Below, piece after piece: positions 25,700-35,003 of a stretch of 64,000 nt of DNA. The DNA lies in contig JALQTJ010000001.1 in NCBI GenBank assembly GCA_023264015.1, forward strand, positions 62,001 through 126,000, given 5' to 3'. The notes beneath the pieces were generated by a model. It made no database searches. It had not been told where the DNA came from and worked only from the letters and a program-made list of their open reading frames with translations. Each line of letters begins with the position of its first letter. Within the stretch, counting starts at the first letter, position 1. A program made the position numbers and the translations under genes. The DNA is from Flavobacteriaceae bacterium (lineage in GTDB: Bacteria > Bacteroidota > Bacteroidia > Flavobacteriales > Flavobacteriaceae).

Positions 25700-28591
25700 A
25701 TGACTGATTTGAGCATTTTTGAAGCCTTAAAAGGTTCGTTCAAAGGAGAACTCTTAGACGACGAACTCTACCGTGCAATCTATGCTACCGATGCCTCGGT
25801 GTATCAAATGACTCCGATGGGGGTTGCTTTTCCTAAAGATGAAGATGACTTAGTTCTTCTAGTGCGGTGGGCGAAAGAAAATCAAGTCCCATTAATCCCA
25901 AGAGCGGCAGGTACCTCTTTGGCAGGTCAATGTGTCGGCGAGGGTGTTGTGGTAGACACCTCTAAACACATGAATCAGATTCTATCATTTGATGAAAAGA
26001 ATAAAAAGGTTCGTGTTCAGCCCGGTGTAATCCGCGATGAACTAAATACTTATCTAAAGCCTTATGGTTTGTTCTTTGGTCCTAATACCTCTACAGCCAA
26101 CCGATGCACTATTGGTGGGATGGTAGGAAACAACAGTTCGGGAACCACGTCAATTCGTTATGGGGTGACACGAGACAAGGTATTGAGCCTCAGAACGGTA
26201 CTTTCAGATGCAACGGTCCATGAATTTGGTAGGGTTAAACCTATAACTAAGAATAGTGAATTTGGTCAGCGTATTGAAGAGGGATTGAAGTCGTTATTAG
26301 CCCCAAAAGAAGTCGCTGAAGAGATTAATTCACATTTTCCTAAGCCTGAAATTCACAGAAGAAATACCGGTTACGCCATCGACCTTCTCAAGGAGCGTTT
26401 AAATGAAGATACCGAGTTACATTTAGATATAACTCCTCTGCTTTGTGGAAGTGAAGGAACATTGGCATTTACTACCGAAATTGAAGTCGCGCTCGACCCT
26501 TTACCTCCACTATATGGCGCTATGGTAGTCACGCATTACGAAACCCTAGAGGATTGTTTGTCAGATGTAGCAACAGTAATGGAGCACGAGCTGTACACCT
26601 GCGAGATGATGGACAAGGTGATTCTCGATTGTACTAAGGGAAACAAGTTATATGCTGAAACAAGGTCTTTTGTTCAAGATGACCCTGAGGCTTTACTCAT
26701 GCTCGAAGTTAGAGCACATTCAGAAGCAGCCCTTGAAGAGAAAACTACAGCCTTACTACATCATATTGAAAAAAATTCTCAAAGCTATGCAGCACCCATT
26801 TTAAAAGGGGAAGACATCAATAAGGCTCACGAATTAAGAAAAGCAGGATTAGGGCTTTTAGGCAACATGATTGGTGACAAAAAGGCGGTGGCGTGTATAG
26901 AAGATACCGCAGTAGCACTAAACGATTTAAAGCCCTTTATTATGGAGTTTTCAGCACTCATGAAAGGGTATGATCAAAAGGCAGTGTACTACGCTCACGC
27001 TGGGGCTGGAGAATTACATCTTAGACCCATATTGAATTTAAAAAAGAGCGAAGACGTTGTTTTATTTAGAGCCATTACCACTGATGTGATGCGCTTGACA
27101 AAGAAGTATCGAGGGAGTTTTAGTGGAGAGCACGGAGACGGTATTGTTCGAGCCGAATTTCTGCCTGAACTCGTAGGAGAAAAGAATTATGCCCTTTTCA
27201 AGGAGATTAAAAAGTTATTTGATCCCCATGGAATCTTTAATCCTGGTAAAATCGTCGATTCTTACCCTATGGATCGCGCCTTGCGTTACCAACCGGACCG
27301 CAAGGAACCTAAAATCAACACATTTTTAGATTTCTCTGACACTGAAGGTTACTTGCGCGCCGTTGAACAGTGCAATGGTAGTGGTGATTGCAGAAAAACC
27401 GCGTCAGCAAAAGGAGGGATGTGTCCGAGTTATCATGCAAGTTTAGACGAAAAGGAAACAACACGTGCACGAGCCAATGCTTTGCGCATGTTTATGACCC
27501 AACAAGATGAGGGCCAAGTCTTTAATCAAAAAGAGGTTGTAGAAGCATTAGATTTATGTTTGAGTTGCAAAGCTTGTGCTAGTGAATGTCCTTCAAACGT
27601 AGACATGTCTACATTAAAAGCTGAATATCTCTTTCAATACCAAGAGCAGAATGGATACTCATTTAGAAGTCGTTTTTTCGCATACAGTACTCAATTAAAC
27701 CGCTTAGCCGCATTCACCCCATCACTTTCGAATGCCCTTTTAAAAGGCCCACTAAGTGTGTTGTTAAAGAAGGGGCTCGGAATAGCAAAAGACCGATCAT
27801 TACCTAGTGTACAAGCATTCAACTTTCAGAAGTATTACGCTTCTTTAAAGAAACCCGATAAGATTCAACAAGAGGTTGTGCTTTATATCGATGAGTTTAC
27901 GCGTTATTTAGACACTTCGCTTCTTAAAGCTGCAATAGAGGTGCTCAATACTTTAGGGTATAGGTTGCACCTTGTATACACGGAAAGCGGACGCTCCTTT
28001 TTGTCTAAAGGATTTTTAAAACAAGCAAAAGACTGTGCTCATAAGAGTCTTTCGGTCTTTAGCCCTTATTTAGAGCGTGGATTACCAATTGTTGGTATAG
28101 AGCCTTCAGGGATTCTTAGTTTTCGCGACGAATATCCTAGAATGCTAACTGATGAACCACTAGCAAAAGACCTAAAAAAGAATAGCTTTCTCATCGAAGA
28201 GTTTCTTCTGAATGAATTGAAATCAGAAAAAATTAGTCTCCATCAATTTTCTGACCGCCATCGAAAACTAAAGGTTCACGTGCACTGCCATCAAAAGGCA
28301 CATTCGAATCAAAAGATCACATTTGATCTCTTAAACGCGCTTCCGTTTTACGATGTCACCTTAATGCCCACCGGTTGTTGTGGAATGGCGGGTTCCTTTG
28401 GGTACGAAAAAGAACACTATGATCTTTCTATGAAAATAGGAGGCTTAAAGCTATTTAAAGCGGTTCGATCGGCTGACAAAGAGACCTTAATCGTTGCTAA
28501 CGGTACGAGTTGCAGACATCAAATAAAAGACGGGACCCAGAAAAAGGCCTTGCACCCTATAGAAGTTTTGGCAATGGCCTTAAAGACTTAG
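25700..28591 (+). CDS. Fused FAD-linked oxidase and iron-sulfur (GlpC/CCG-type) protein, D-lactate/glycolate dehydrogenase-like
   Basis: A 963-residue fusion. Residues about 20-230 form a PCMH-type FAD domain (PRAAGTSLAGQCVGEG, GGMVGNNSSG), followed by an FAD-oxidase C domain to about 530. Two 4Fe-4S motifs follow (CNGSGDCRK...CPSY near 560 and CLSCKACASECP near 625). The C terminus is a heterodisulfide-reductase-like cysteine domain with PTGCCGMAGSFGYE. The family oxidises 2-hydroxy acids such as D-lactate and passes electrons to quinone; the substrate here is not determined. It probably associates with the membrane peripherally. Its stop shares TTAG with the convergent lpxH-like gene. Confidence 0.87.
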   Translation: MTDLSIFEALKGSFKGELLDDELYRAIYATDASVYQMTPMGVAFPKDEDDLVLLVRWAKENQVPLIPRAAGTSLAGQCVGEGVVVDTSKHMNQILSFDEKNKKVRVQPGVIRDELNTYLKPYGLFFGPNTSTANRCTIGGMVGNNSSGTTSIRYGVTRDKVLSLRTVLSDATVHEFGRVKPITKNSEFGQRIEEGLKSLLAPKEVAEEINSHFPKPEIHRRNTGYAIDLLKERLNEDTELHLDITPLLCGSEGTLAFTTEIEVALDPLPPLYGAMVVTHYETLEDCLSDVATVMEHELYTCEMMDKVILDCTKGNKLYAETRSFVQDDPEALLMLEVRAHSEAALEEKTTALLHHIEKNSQSYAAPILKGEDINKAHELRKAGLGLLGNMIGDKKAVACIEDTAVALNDLKPFIMEFSALMKGYDQKAVYYAHAGAGELHLRPILNLKKSEDVVLFRAITTDVMRLTKKYRGSFSGEHGDGIVRAEFLPELVGEKNYALFKEIKKLFDPHGIFNPGKIVDSYPMDRALRYQPDRKEPKINTFLDFSDTEGYLRAVEQCNGSGDCRKTASAKGGMCPSYHASLDEKETTRARANALRMFMTQQDEGQVFNQKEVVEALDLCLSCKACASECPSNVDMSTLKAEYLFQYQEQNGYSFRSRFFAYSTQLNRLAAFTPSLSNALLKGPLSVLLKKGLGIAKDRSLPSVQAFNFQKYYASLKKPDKIQQEVVLYIDEFTRYLDTSLLKAAIEVLNTLGYRLHLVYTESGRSFLSKGFLKQAKDCAHKSLSVFSPYLERGLPIVGIEPSGILSFRDEYPRMLTDEPLAKDLKKNSFLIEEFLLNELKSEKISLHQFSDRHRKLKVHVHCHQKAHSNQKITFDLLNALPFYDVTLMPTGCCGMAGSFGYEKEHYDLSMKIGGLKLFKAVRSADKETLIVANGTSCRHQIKDGTQKKALHPIEVLAMALKT

Positions 28592-29460
28592 TCGTCGTCC
28601 CTCGAGTCTTCTACGATCTCAATATTTCGCAGTCCCTCTTCCTTTTTAGTGATTGAGGCGATGAGTTCGTCTAGATCCATTTCTTTTAGGTCTTCATCTA
28701 CGAAGAAGGGAGACAACTTGTCGTGATTGTAATTATAAATTTTCCAACGTTTAAGACTGTACTCCAGTGCGGTTAAATTCTCTACCCAATCTCCAGAATT
28801 GAGATAGGTTGTTTTTCCTTTGCTATTTTGATAAATCTCTTTTTTAGGTTGATGTATGTGTCCACATATCACATAATCATACTCATTATCTATGGCTAAT
28901 TCAGCGGCAACCTTTTCGAAGCTTTGAATATATTGAACTGCCCCCTTTACACTGTTTTTTATGCGCTTTGATAGTGAATACTTTTCACGTCCCATTTTAA
29001 GTAAAACCCAGTTTACGAAGCGATTCATAAGGATTAGTACATCGTATCCCCAACCGCCAAGTTTTGCGAGCCACTTGGCATTTTGAATTGAAATATCAAA
29101 AACATCGCCGTGAAAGATCCAAGCCTTCTCCTTACCTAATTCTAATACCAATTTGTCAACCAATTTAAATCGGCCCATGGTATGCCCCGAAAACTTCCTA
29201 AGCATCTCGTCGTGATTGCCGGTTATATAATACACATCCGTTCCCTTCGAAGCCATCCCTATAATCTTCTTTAATACCTTGAGATGAGAAGAAGGAAAAA
29301 ATCGCTTGCGAAACTGCCATATATCGATAATATCACCATTAAGAATAAGCTTTTTTGGCTCGATACTATTGAGATAGGCGATGAGTTCATCTGCATGACA
29401 TCCATAAGTTCCTAAGTGAACGTCTGAGATGACAGCAATATCTATTTTTCTTTTTTTCAA
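28588..29460 (-). CDS. lpxH: UDP-2,3-diacylglucosamine diphosphatase-like metallophosphoesterase
   Basis: A 290-residue calcineurin-fold phosphoesterase. All metal blocks are present: ISDVHLGT, LNGDIIDIWQ, ITGNHDE, FHGDVFD and CGHIHQPK. The combination with long helices after the HGD block (NRFVNWVLLKMGREKYSLS) matches the LpxH-like group of Bacteroidota, which cleaves UDP-2,3-diacylglucosamine to lipid X in lipid A synthesis. A charged 40-residue tail is extra relative to E. coli LpxH. The dominant alternative is a general UDP-sugar or phosphodiester hydrolase. It is divergent from aroC across 144 bp. Confidence 0.8.
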   Translation of the reverse strand: MKKRKIDIAVISDVHLGTYGCHADELIAYLNSIEPKKLILNGDIIDIWQFRKRFFPSSHLKVLKKIIGMASKGTDVYYITGNHDEMLRKFSGHTMGRFKLVDKLVLELGKEKAWIFHGDVFDISIQNAKWLAKLGGWGYDVLILMNRFVNWVLLKMGREKYSLSKRIKNSVKGAVQYIQSFEKVAAELAIDNEYDYVICGHIHQPKKEIYQNSKGKTTYLNSGDWVENLTALEYSLKRWKIYNYNHDKLSPFFVDEDLKEMDLDELIASITKKEEGLRNIEIVEDSRDDD

Positions 29461-29604
29461 CGTGTTAGCAATGATTAAAACGAAAGTACTGAAGTGTACA
29501 TCACATAAAACTTAATTAATCATGAAGGCTGTGATAATAAATGGTTAACAAGGCATTCTAGAAAAAGTGCGCTATTTTAGCTAGCTCAACCTTATTCCTA
29601 TTTC

Positions 29605-30669
29605 ATGGCCTCAAATAGTTTTGGGAATTTATTTCGGCTTACCACCTTTGGTGAATCTCACGGACCAGCGTTGGGAGGTATAATCGACGGATGCCCTGCG
29701 GGTGTTCGCATTGATGAATCATTGGTGCAGAAAGACCTTGACAGGCGTAGGCCAGGTCAATCAAAAATTACCACACAACGGAAAGAACCTGACACAGTAG
29801 TCTTTCATTCTGGAATCTTCGAAGGAGTAACGACTGGAACGCCAATCGGTTTTACGATTCAGAATACCAATCAAAAGTCGAACGACTATTCACACATACA
29901 ACACTCCTATAGACCTTCTCATGCTGATTTCGTTTATGATAAGAAATACGGATTTAGGGATTATAGAGGAGGAGGTCGCTCTTCTGCGCGAGAAACGGTC
30001 TCTCGAGTCGTAGCAGGAGCAATTGCTAAACAATACATAAATCCTATAACTATTAGGGCTTTTGTAACCCAGGTAGGCACTTTGAAATTAGAAAGTCCCT
30101 ATCAAAACTTAGCACTTGATCGCGCTGAAGAGAATGTTGTTCGCTGTCCAGACCCTGAAATGGCAGAACAAATGATTTCCTACATCAGTGAGGTTAAGAA
30201 GAAAGGTGATACCGTTGGTGGGGTGATTCGATGTGTTATCCAAAACGTTCCTGTAGGATTGGGTGAACCCGTATTTGAAAAGTTACATGCTAATCTTGGG
30301 TCCGCAATGCTCTCTATAAACGCAGTAAAGGGTTTTGCTTATGGCAGTGGATTCGAGGGAGCTGCAATGCTTGGAAGCGACCACAACGATCACTACAATG
30401 AAGATGGAACCACCAAAACGAACTTCAGCGGAGGAATTCAAGGAGGGATTTCAAACGGTATGGACATCTATTTTGATGTAGCCTTTAAACCGGTTGCAAC
30501 ACTGCTACAATCCTATGAAGCACTCACCAACGAAGGTAAGATTGAAACGAATCACGGAAAAGGTCGCCACGATCCATGTGTTGTTCCTAGGGCGGTTCCT
30601 ATTGTAGAAGCTATGGCAGCCTTGGTGCTGGCCGACCATATGATGATGGCAAAAACCTCTAAAATTTAG
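29605..30669 (+). CDS. aroC: Chorismate synthase
   Basis: AroC makes chorismate from 5-enolpyruvylshikimate 3-phosphate using reduced FMN, the last common step to aromatic amino acids, folate and menaquinone (menB is at 41.9 kb). The 354 residues match the family. Signatures are [19 protein letters not shown] near residue 12, the RRPGQ block (DRRRPGQS), the central [22 protein letters not shown] stretch and the C-terminal [12 protein letters not shown]. The symporter gene follows after 5 bp. The 144-bp upstream gap holds TATTTTAG at 29573-29580, a one-mismatch -7 box, and nothing else I can support. Confidence 0.95.
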   Translation: MASNSFGNLFRLTTFGESHGPALGGIIDGCPAGVRIDESLVQKDLDRRRPGQSKITTQRKEPDTVVFHSGIFEGVTTGTPIGFTIQNTNQKSNDYSHIQHSYRPSHADFVYDKKYGFRDYRGGGRSSARETVSRVVAGAIAKQYINPITIRAFVTQVGTLKLESPYQNLALDRAEENVVRCPDPEMAEQMISYISEVKKKGDTVGGVIRCVIQNVPVGLGEPVFEKLHANLGSAMLSINAVKGFAYGSGFEGAAMLGSDHNDHYNEDGTTKTNFSGGIQGGISNGMDIYFDVAFKPVATLLQSYEALTNEGKIETNHGKGRHDPCVVPRAVPIVEAMAALVLADHMMMAKTSKI

Positions 30670-30674
30670 CATTT

Positions 30675-31994
30675 ATGGCATTACATTGGAAGATTGTAAT
30701 TGGAATGGTAGCCGGAGTCGTTTTTGGCTTTGTTATGACTTTATTCGAATGGGGCGCTACTTTTGTCTCAGATTGGGTACTTCCTATTGGAACCATATTT
30801 GTTCGTCTATTGAAATTGATTGCAGTACCCTTAATCTTAGCTTCTCTAATTAAAGGAATTTCAGATTTAAAAGATATTGCCAAGTTCAAAGATATGGGGC
30901 TTCGAACCTTTGGCCTATACATGATGACTACGGTTGTTGCGATTTTTATCGGTCTAGGGCTAGTCAATACTTTTAATCCTGGGGATGGGATTAGTCAAGA
31001 AACCATAGCCAGCCTTACTGAAACCTATGCCTCAGATAGTGGGGTTACCTCAAAGATTGCCACGGCTAGCGCTCAAAAAGAAGCCGGACCGCTTCAATTT
31101 GTAGTTGACATGGTACCTGATAATTTGTTCGCAGCGCTCTCAAACAATGGGTTAATGCTTCAGGTTATCTTTTTTGCCATATTCTTCGCGATCTCAATGC
31201 TTTTAATTGGAGAAAAGAAGGCGAAACCAATAAAGCAACTTTTTGATACCCTCAATGACGTCATCCTCAAGATGGTTGATTTGATCATGCTTTTTGCTCC
31301 ATATGCTGTGTTTGCATTATTGTCGAGCGTAGTGGTTTCTAGTAACAATCCTGAACTACTTGTAGCCTTGATGAAATATTCGTTCTTGCTGGTTTTTGGC
31401 CTTTTTGTAATGATCTTGTTTTACATGTTGTTGGTAAAATTCGTGGTGAAAAAGAATCCTTTCTGGTTCATCAAACAAATGAGTCCTGCGCAGTTGTTAG
31501 CTTTTTCAACCTCCTCTAGTGCGGCAACACTTCCGGTAACCATGGAACGCCTTGAGGAACATGTCGGTGTAGATCAAGAAGTAAGTAGTTTTGTTTTACC
31601 TGTAGGTGCTACCATTAATATGGATGGAACCAGTGTGTATCAGGCTATTGCAGCAGTTTTTATTTCACAAGCACTTGGCTTTGATTTAACCTTAGGCAAC
31701 CAACTTACGATTATATTAACCGCCTTATTAGCTTCTATTGGGGCGGCTGCGGTACCAGGAGCAGGAATGGTGATGTTGGTAATCGTTTTAGAATCTATTG
31801 GCTTTCCATCAGAAAAGCTAGCGATCGGATTAGCCCTGATTTTTGCTGTAGACAGGCCACTAGATATGTGTAGAACCGTAGTGAATGTAACTGGTGACGC
31901 AACAGTAGCCTCTATTGTGGCAAAAAAATTGAACAAATTACACGAGCCTAAACCAAAAAATTGGGACGATCATTTAGACGCAATTAAAAAGTAA
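30675..31994 (+). CDS. Dicarboxylate/amino acid:cation symporter (DAACS/GltP-type)
   Basis: A 439-residue inner-membrane transporter of the glutamate/aspartate/C4-dicarboxylate symporter family. About eight transmembrane segments are visible, with the two hallmark re-entrant regions: the serine-rich loop AFSTSSSAATLPVTM and the block NMDGTSVYQAIAAVFISQ (cation and substrate site), plus DRPLDMCRTVVNVTGDA. The Arg in that last block is the position that contacts the substrate side-chain carboxylate in relatives, supporting an acidic amino acid or dicarboxylate. It starts 5 bp after aroC and ends 13 bp before the ATP-grasp gene, so it may share a transcript with the 32-35 kb cassette. Confidence 0.9.
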   Translation: MALHWKIVIGMVAGVVFGFVMTLFEWGATFVSDWVLPIGTIFVRLLKLIAVPLILASLIKGISDLKDIAKFKDMGLRTFGLYMMTTVVAIFIGLGLVNTFNPGDGISQETIASLTETYASDSGVTSKIATASAQKEAGPLQFVVDMVPDNLFAALSNNGLMLQVIFFAIFFAISMLLIGEKKAKPIKQLFDTLNDVILKMVDLIMLFAPYAVFALLSSVVVSSNNPELLVALMKYSFLLVFGLFVMILFYMLLVKFVVKKNPFWFIKQMSPAQLLAFSTSSSAATLPVTMERLEEHVGVDQEVSSFVLPVGATINMDGTSVYQAIAAVFISQALGFDLTLGNQLTIILTALLASIGAAAVPGAGMVMLVIVLESIGFPSEKLAIGLALIFAVDRPLDMCRTVVNVTGDATVASIVAKKLNKLHEPKPKNWDDHLDAIKK

Positions 31995-32007
31995 CACCCT
32001 CTAATTT

Positions 32008-33039
32008 ATGTACATCTGTTTTTTAATGTATCCATGGGAAAACATTAACCTTGAAAGAGATACAACCCTCACATTTATTCACGAGTGTGTTTTAAGAGGG
32101 CATAAGGTTGCGATTTGTACACCAGGAAACTTGACTATTAGAGATCGTGTCACTTCTGCGTTTTGTCAGGTTATAAAAAGTCCTGAGAAGGTTTCGCTTA
32201 GTATCAAAACCTTTTACAAAGGATGTTCTTTCAAACACCAAATGCTTCCTTTAGCTGGATTTGACTGCATCTTTATGAGAGCGAATCCACCTATGGATCC
32301 ACTGATGCTTAACTTCTTAGACAGTGTGAAGGACGACGTATTTATTCTCAATTCTATTGAAGGTTTAAGAGAAGCAAATAATAAGTTATATACGGCAGCA
32401 TTCGGTAATATTCATGAGGATGTAATCCCCAACACTCATGTATCGAAGAACAAGGACTATCTCGTGCGCCAAATAGAAGAGTCAACATCAGACAAAATGA
32501 TTTTGAAACCTCTTAACGGTTACGGCGGTTCTGGGGTCATACTTATTGAGAAGTCGGCGATGAAAAACATCAATTCGCTTCTCGACTTCTATTTAACCAA
32601 TGCAGACGGATCTTCGAATTATGTGATATTACAGGAGTATGTTGAAGGAGCGGAGAAAGGGGATATTAGAATCTTACTCCTCAATGGTGAGCCTATAGGT
32701 GCGGTTCGTCGTGTTCCGGATGCTAAAGATCATCGCTCAAATCTCTCAGTAGGAGGAACGTACGAAAAGCACAGTTTGACTAAACACGAGTTAAACATTT
32801 GTAAAAAGATTGGTCCTAAACTGGTTAAAGATGGATTGTACTTTGTTGGGATAGACGTTATAAATGGCAAACTCATTGAAGTGAATGTAATGTCGCCTGG
32901 AGGTGTAGTGCCGGTGAATAAAATGAATAAGACAAAGGTCCAAAGAAAAGTGATCGATTTTATTGAAGAAAAGGTAGATGATATGCTCTTCAAGATCAAT
33001 AGACGTTCAAAATTGCGCTCTGAGGTTCAAGATTCATAG
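32008..33039 (+). CDS. Glutathione-synthetase-like ATP-grasp ligase
   Basis: A 343-residue ATP-grasp enzyme resembling GshB, which joins an amino acid to a carboxylate via an acyl phosphate. Blocks in order: FMYPWE-like MYPWENIN, CIFMRANPPMDPLML (GshB reads FMRKDPPFD), the ATP-clamping KPLNGYGGSGVILI, KGDIRILLLNGEPIGA, RSNLSVGGTYEKHSL, and the metal site FVGIDVINGKLIEVNVMSPGG. No gamma-glutamylcysteine ligase is nearby, so classical glutathione synthesis is not supported by context. It begins a three-gene cassette, with an NFGase-like gene 9 bp downstream and a DUF1704 metallopeptidase after that. The ligation substrate is unknown. Confidence 0.85.
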   Translation: MYICFLMYPWENINLERDTTLTFIHECVLRGHKVAICTPGNLTIRDRVTSAFCQVIKSPEKVSLSIKTFYKGCSFKHQMLPLAGFDCIFMRANPPMDPLMLNFLDSVKDDVFILNSIEGLREANNKLYTAAFGNIHEDVIPNTHVSKNKDYLVRQIEESTSDKMILKPLNGYGGSGVILIEKSAMKNINSLLDFYLTNADGSSNYVILQEYVEGAEKGDIRILLLNGEPIGAVRRVPDAKDHRSNLSVGGTYEKHSLTKHELNICKKIGPKLVKDGLYFVGIDVINGKLIEVNVMSPGGVVPVNKMNKTKVQRKVIDFIEEKVDDMLFKINRRSKLRSEVQDS

Positions 33040-33048
33040 GGGAGATCC

Positions 33049-33849
33049 ATGCACCAAGAACTATCGCTAAAAGAGATTTGCGCGCTGATCACCAATCGAG
33101 TGCCCTTTGAGGCAGTGGACTCAGAGCACTGTTTTTACCTTAGAATTTCATCTTACGAGCCTATTGTTGGAGCTGCCATCCATGACGGGCATCACTTTCC
33201 CGATTATTTGATAAAGAAGTGTGTATTATCAGAGCAAGAGCGTTGGTACGAAGAGGATCCATGCACCGCTCAATTTTTAGGAGATATACCCATTTTATTT
33301 AAGGGTTTAGACAGTAGGTATTATTACGATCTCAATCGGCCAGAATCTGAGGCGGTTTATGAAACGGCTTGGGGAAGAACCATTTGGAATCGAACACTAA
33401 CGGCTGAAGAACGAGAGCAAGCGTTAGAACGGTACAGGAGATGTTACCAAGTCATAGATTGCCTCACCAAGGCCTTGGTCGATTACTTTTCAGATCAACC
33501 TATTCTTGTTTACGATATTCACAGCTATAATTTTAAAAGATGGGATAGGGCCGTTCCTGAAATAAATATAGGAACAAGCCAAATTGACATCCAGAAATGG
33601 AGCAGTGTGTTAAATAAATACCTAGAAACACTAACTCAGGTTTTTGATAGGCACTGGGTGGCAGAAAATGACACTTTTTTTGGCAAAGGAGCATTCTTAA
33701 GGCATCTCTCTACGAGCTATCAGAATGTGCTTGTATTTGCGACAGAATTCAAGAAGTTTTACTGTGATGAGCTAACGGGTGAATTGTATGAGGATATCAT
33801 ACAAGATACTACTAGCAAGATGCGAATAGTAATTGATCGGATGCGTTAA
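33049..33849 (+). CDS. N-formylglutamate amidohydrolase-like protein
   Basis: A 266-residue member of the N-formylglutamate amidohydrolase (NFGase, HutG-like) family, zinc hydrolases related to AstE and carboxypeptidase folds. Visible blocks are AAIHDGHHFPDYL (metal ligand region), EEDPCTAQF, the substrate-carboxylate motif YDLNRP, and VYDIHSYN with the second His. No histidine-degradation genes (hutH, hutU, hutI) are near, so a role in His breakdown is unlikely. The enzyme more probably hydrolyses an N-acyl or amide bond on a product of the neighbouring ligase. The last base of its TAA is the first base of the next gene's ATG. Confidence 0.83.
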   Translation: MHQELSLKEICALITNRVPFEAVDSEHCFYLRISSYEPIVGAAIHDGHHFPDYLIKKCVLSEQERWYEEDPCTAQFLGDIPILFKGLDSRYYYDLNRPESEAVYETAWGRTIWNRTLTAEEREQALERYRRCYQVIDCLTKALVDYFSDQPILVYDIHSYNFKRWDRAVPEINIGTSQIDIQKWSSVLNKYLETLTQVFDRHWVAENDTFFGKGAFLRHLSTSYQNVLVFATEFKKFYCDELTGELYEDIIQDTTSKMRIVIDRMR

Positions 33850-35003
33850 TGGAATCTATGACAACAGCATTTCCTAAACTCCAGCAAATCGACTCAAGTC
33901 TTCACAAGCTCCTCGGCAAAGTAGAGTTGTTGCTCTACATTAATCCCATCAATACCGAAAAGGCCAAACAGCAGTTTTTTAAAAGTAAGTTTATTGAACC
34001 TCCACAATTCAGATACCCTAAGTGTCCCATTAACAGTAGGCGTATTCGAAAAGAGTTATTTAAACTAAAAATCCAAAAGATTGAAGAACAAGGTATTGCC
34101 GATTTTTACGAGGAGGTTCGATGGTACTTTAATGGAATTTTGGATTGTTTAGAAAATGTAGGTAAGACCCCTTTGTTCTTACGGTCAAGTTTGAAAGCAT
34201 TCGGTGCGCCAACCAAGCAAGAATTGGAGTGGGCAACCACTATAGTGAAAGCAGCTCCGAACTTCAGTAATCAAACTCCGTCAGTAAAAAATTTTTCAGC
34301 TGAAGAAGCGGTACACTTCATGAAAGAGTTTGTATCGAATTATGGATTCGAGGTCACTGTAAAAGCCGTTACACACATGAGCTCAAAAGCTATGGTGAGT
34401 AACAGCAAAAAAGCAGTGTTGATTAAGAAGGGTGAACGTTTTTCTGCCCAAGAACTTAAAGCCTTGGCACATCATGAAATTGGAGTGCATCTCGTAACGA
34501 CCTTCAATGCAGAAAAGCAGCCATTAAAAGTCTTTTCATTAGGATTTCCGTTTAACGTACAAACACAAGAGGGGTTAGCGGTATTATCAGAGTATTACTG
34601 TGGAGCACTAGACTACGATCGCCTCTTTGAGTTAGCCTTGAGAGTAATAACCGCTGAATACGTCGTAAAAGGGGTGCCCTTTGTTGAAGCCTTTGATACG
34701 CTAACGCGAACGTATGGGCTTTCGAAAGACCGCGCCTTTAATATGGTAACACGTCTTTATAGAGGAGGAGGTTTTACAAAGGATCGATTGTATTTGCCTG
34801 GATTTGTAGCGCTCTACCAACAGCGCAATAGGCTAGACAAAGATCTTCTTTTCGCCGGAAAAACATCTTCTGAATACACTGAGTTCGTGGTTTCTTTAAA
34901 AGCAAACAATCTCTTTTCACCGCTTGAATACAAGAGCCATTCGTTTAGTCGACAAGAAGCTGTAGATCAACGGTTAGAAAGCCTTATTGAGCTTCTGAAA
35001 TAA
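33849..35003 (+). CDS. DUF1704/QEGLA-motif metallopeptidase (MATCAP-like)
   Basis: A 384-residue member of DUF1704 (flavohemoglobin expression-modulating QEGLA-motif family). Zinc site HEIGVH is at residues 209-214 (HExxxH) and the diagnostic QEGLA at 240-244, whose Glu is the likely third ligand. A helical N-terminal domain (1-160) precedes them, and TRLYRGGGFTKDRLYLPG follows. The eukaryotic members MATCAP1 and MATCAP2 are carboxypeptidases that remove the C-terminal tyrosine of tubulin. Bacterial members have no known substrate. Translation is probably coupled to the NFGase-like gene by a TAATG overlap. The last 37 bp overlap the convergent DUF393 gene. Confidence 0.85.
   Translation: MESMTTAFPKLQQIDSSLHKLLGKVELLLYINPINTEKAKQQFFKSKFIEPPQFRYPKCPINSRRIRKELFKLKIQKIEEQGIADFYEEVRWYFNGILDCLENVGKTPLFLRSSLKAFGAPTKQELEWATTIVKAAPNFSNQTPSVKNFSAEEAVHFMKEFVSNYGFEVTVKAVTHMSSKAMVSNSKKAVLIKKGERFSAQELKALAHHEIGVHLVTTFNAEKQPLKVFSLGFPFNVQTQEGLAVLSEYYCGALDYDRLFELALRVITAEYVVKGVPFVEAFDTLTRTYGLSKDRAFNMVTRLYRGGGFTKDRLYLPGFVALYQQRNRLDKDLLFAGKTSSEYTEFVVSLKANNLFSPLEYKSHSFSRQEAVDQRLESLIELLK

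Noticed and set aside
33049..33849. Histidine degradation (hutG) role, linked to the his operon
   Set aside because: No hutH, hutU or hutI, and the his operon lies about 15 kb away; context favours the ATP-grasp cassette.
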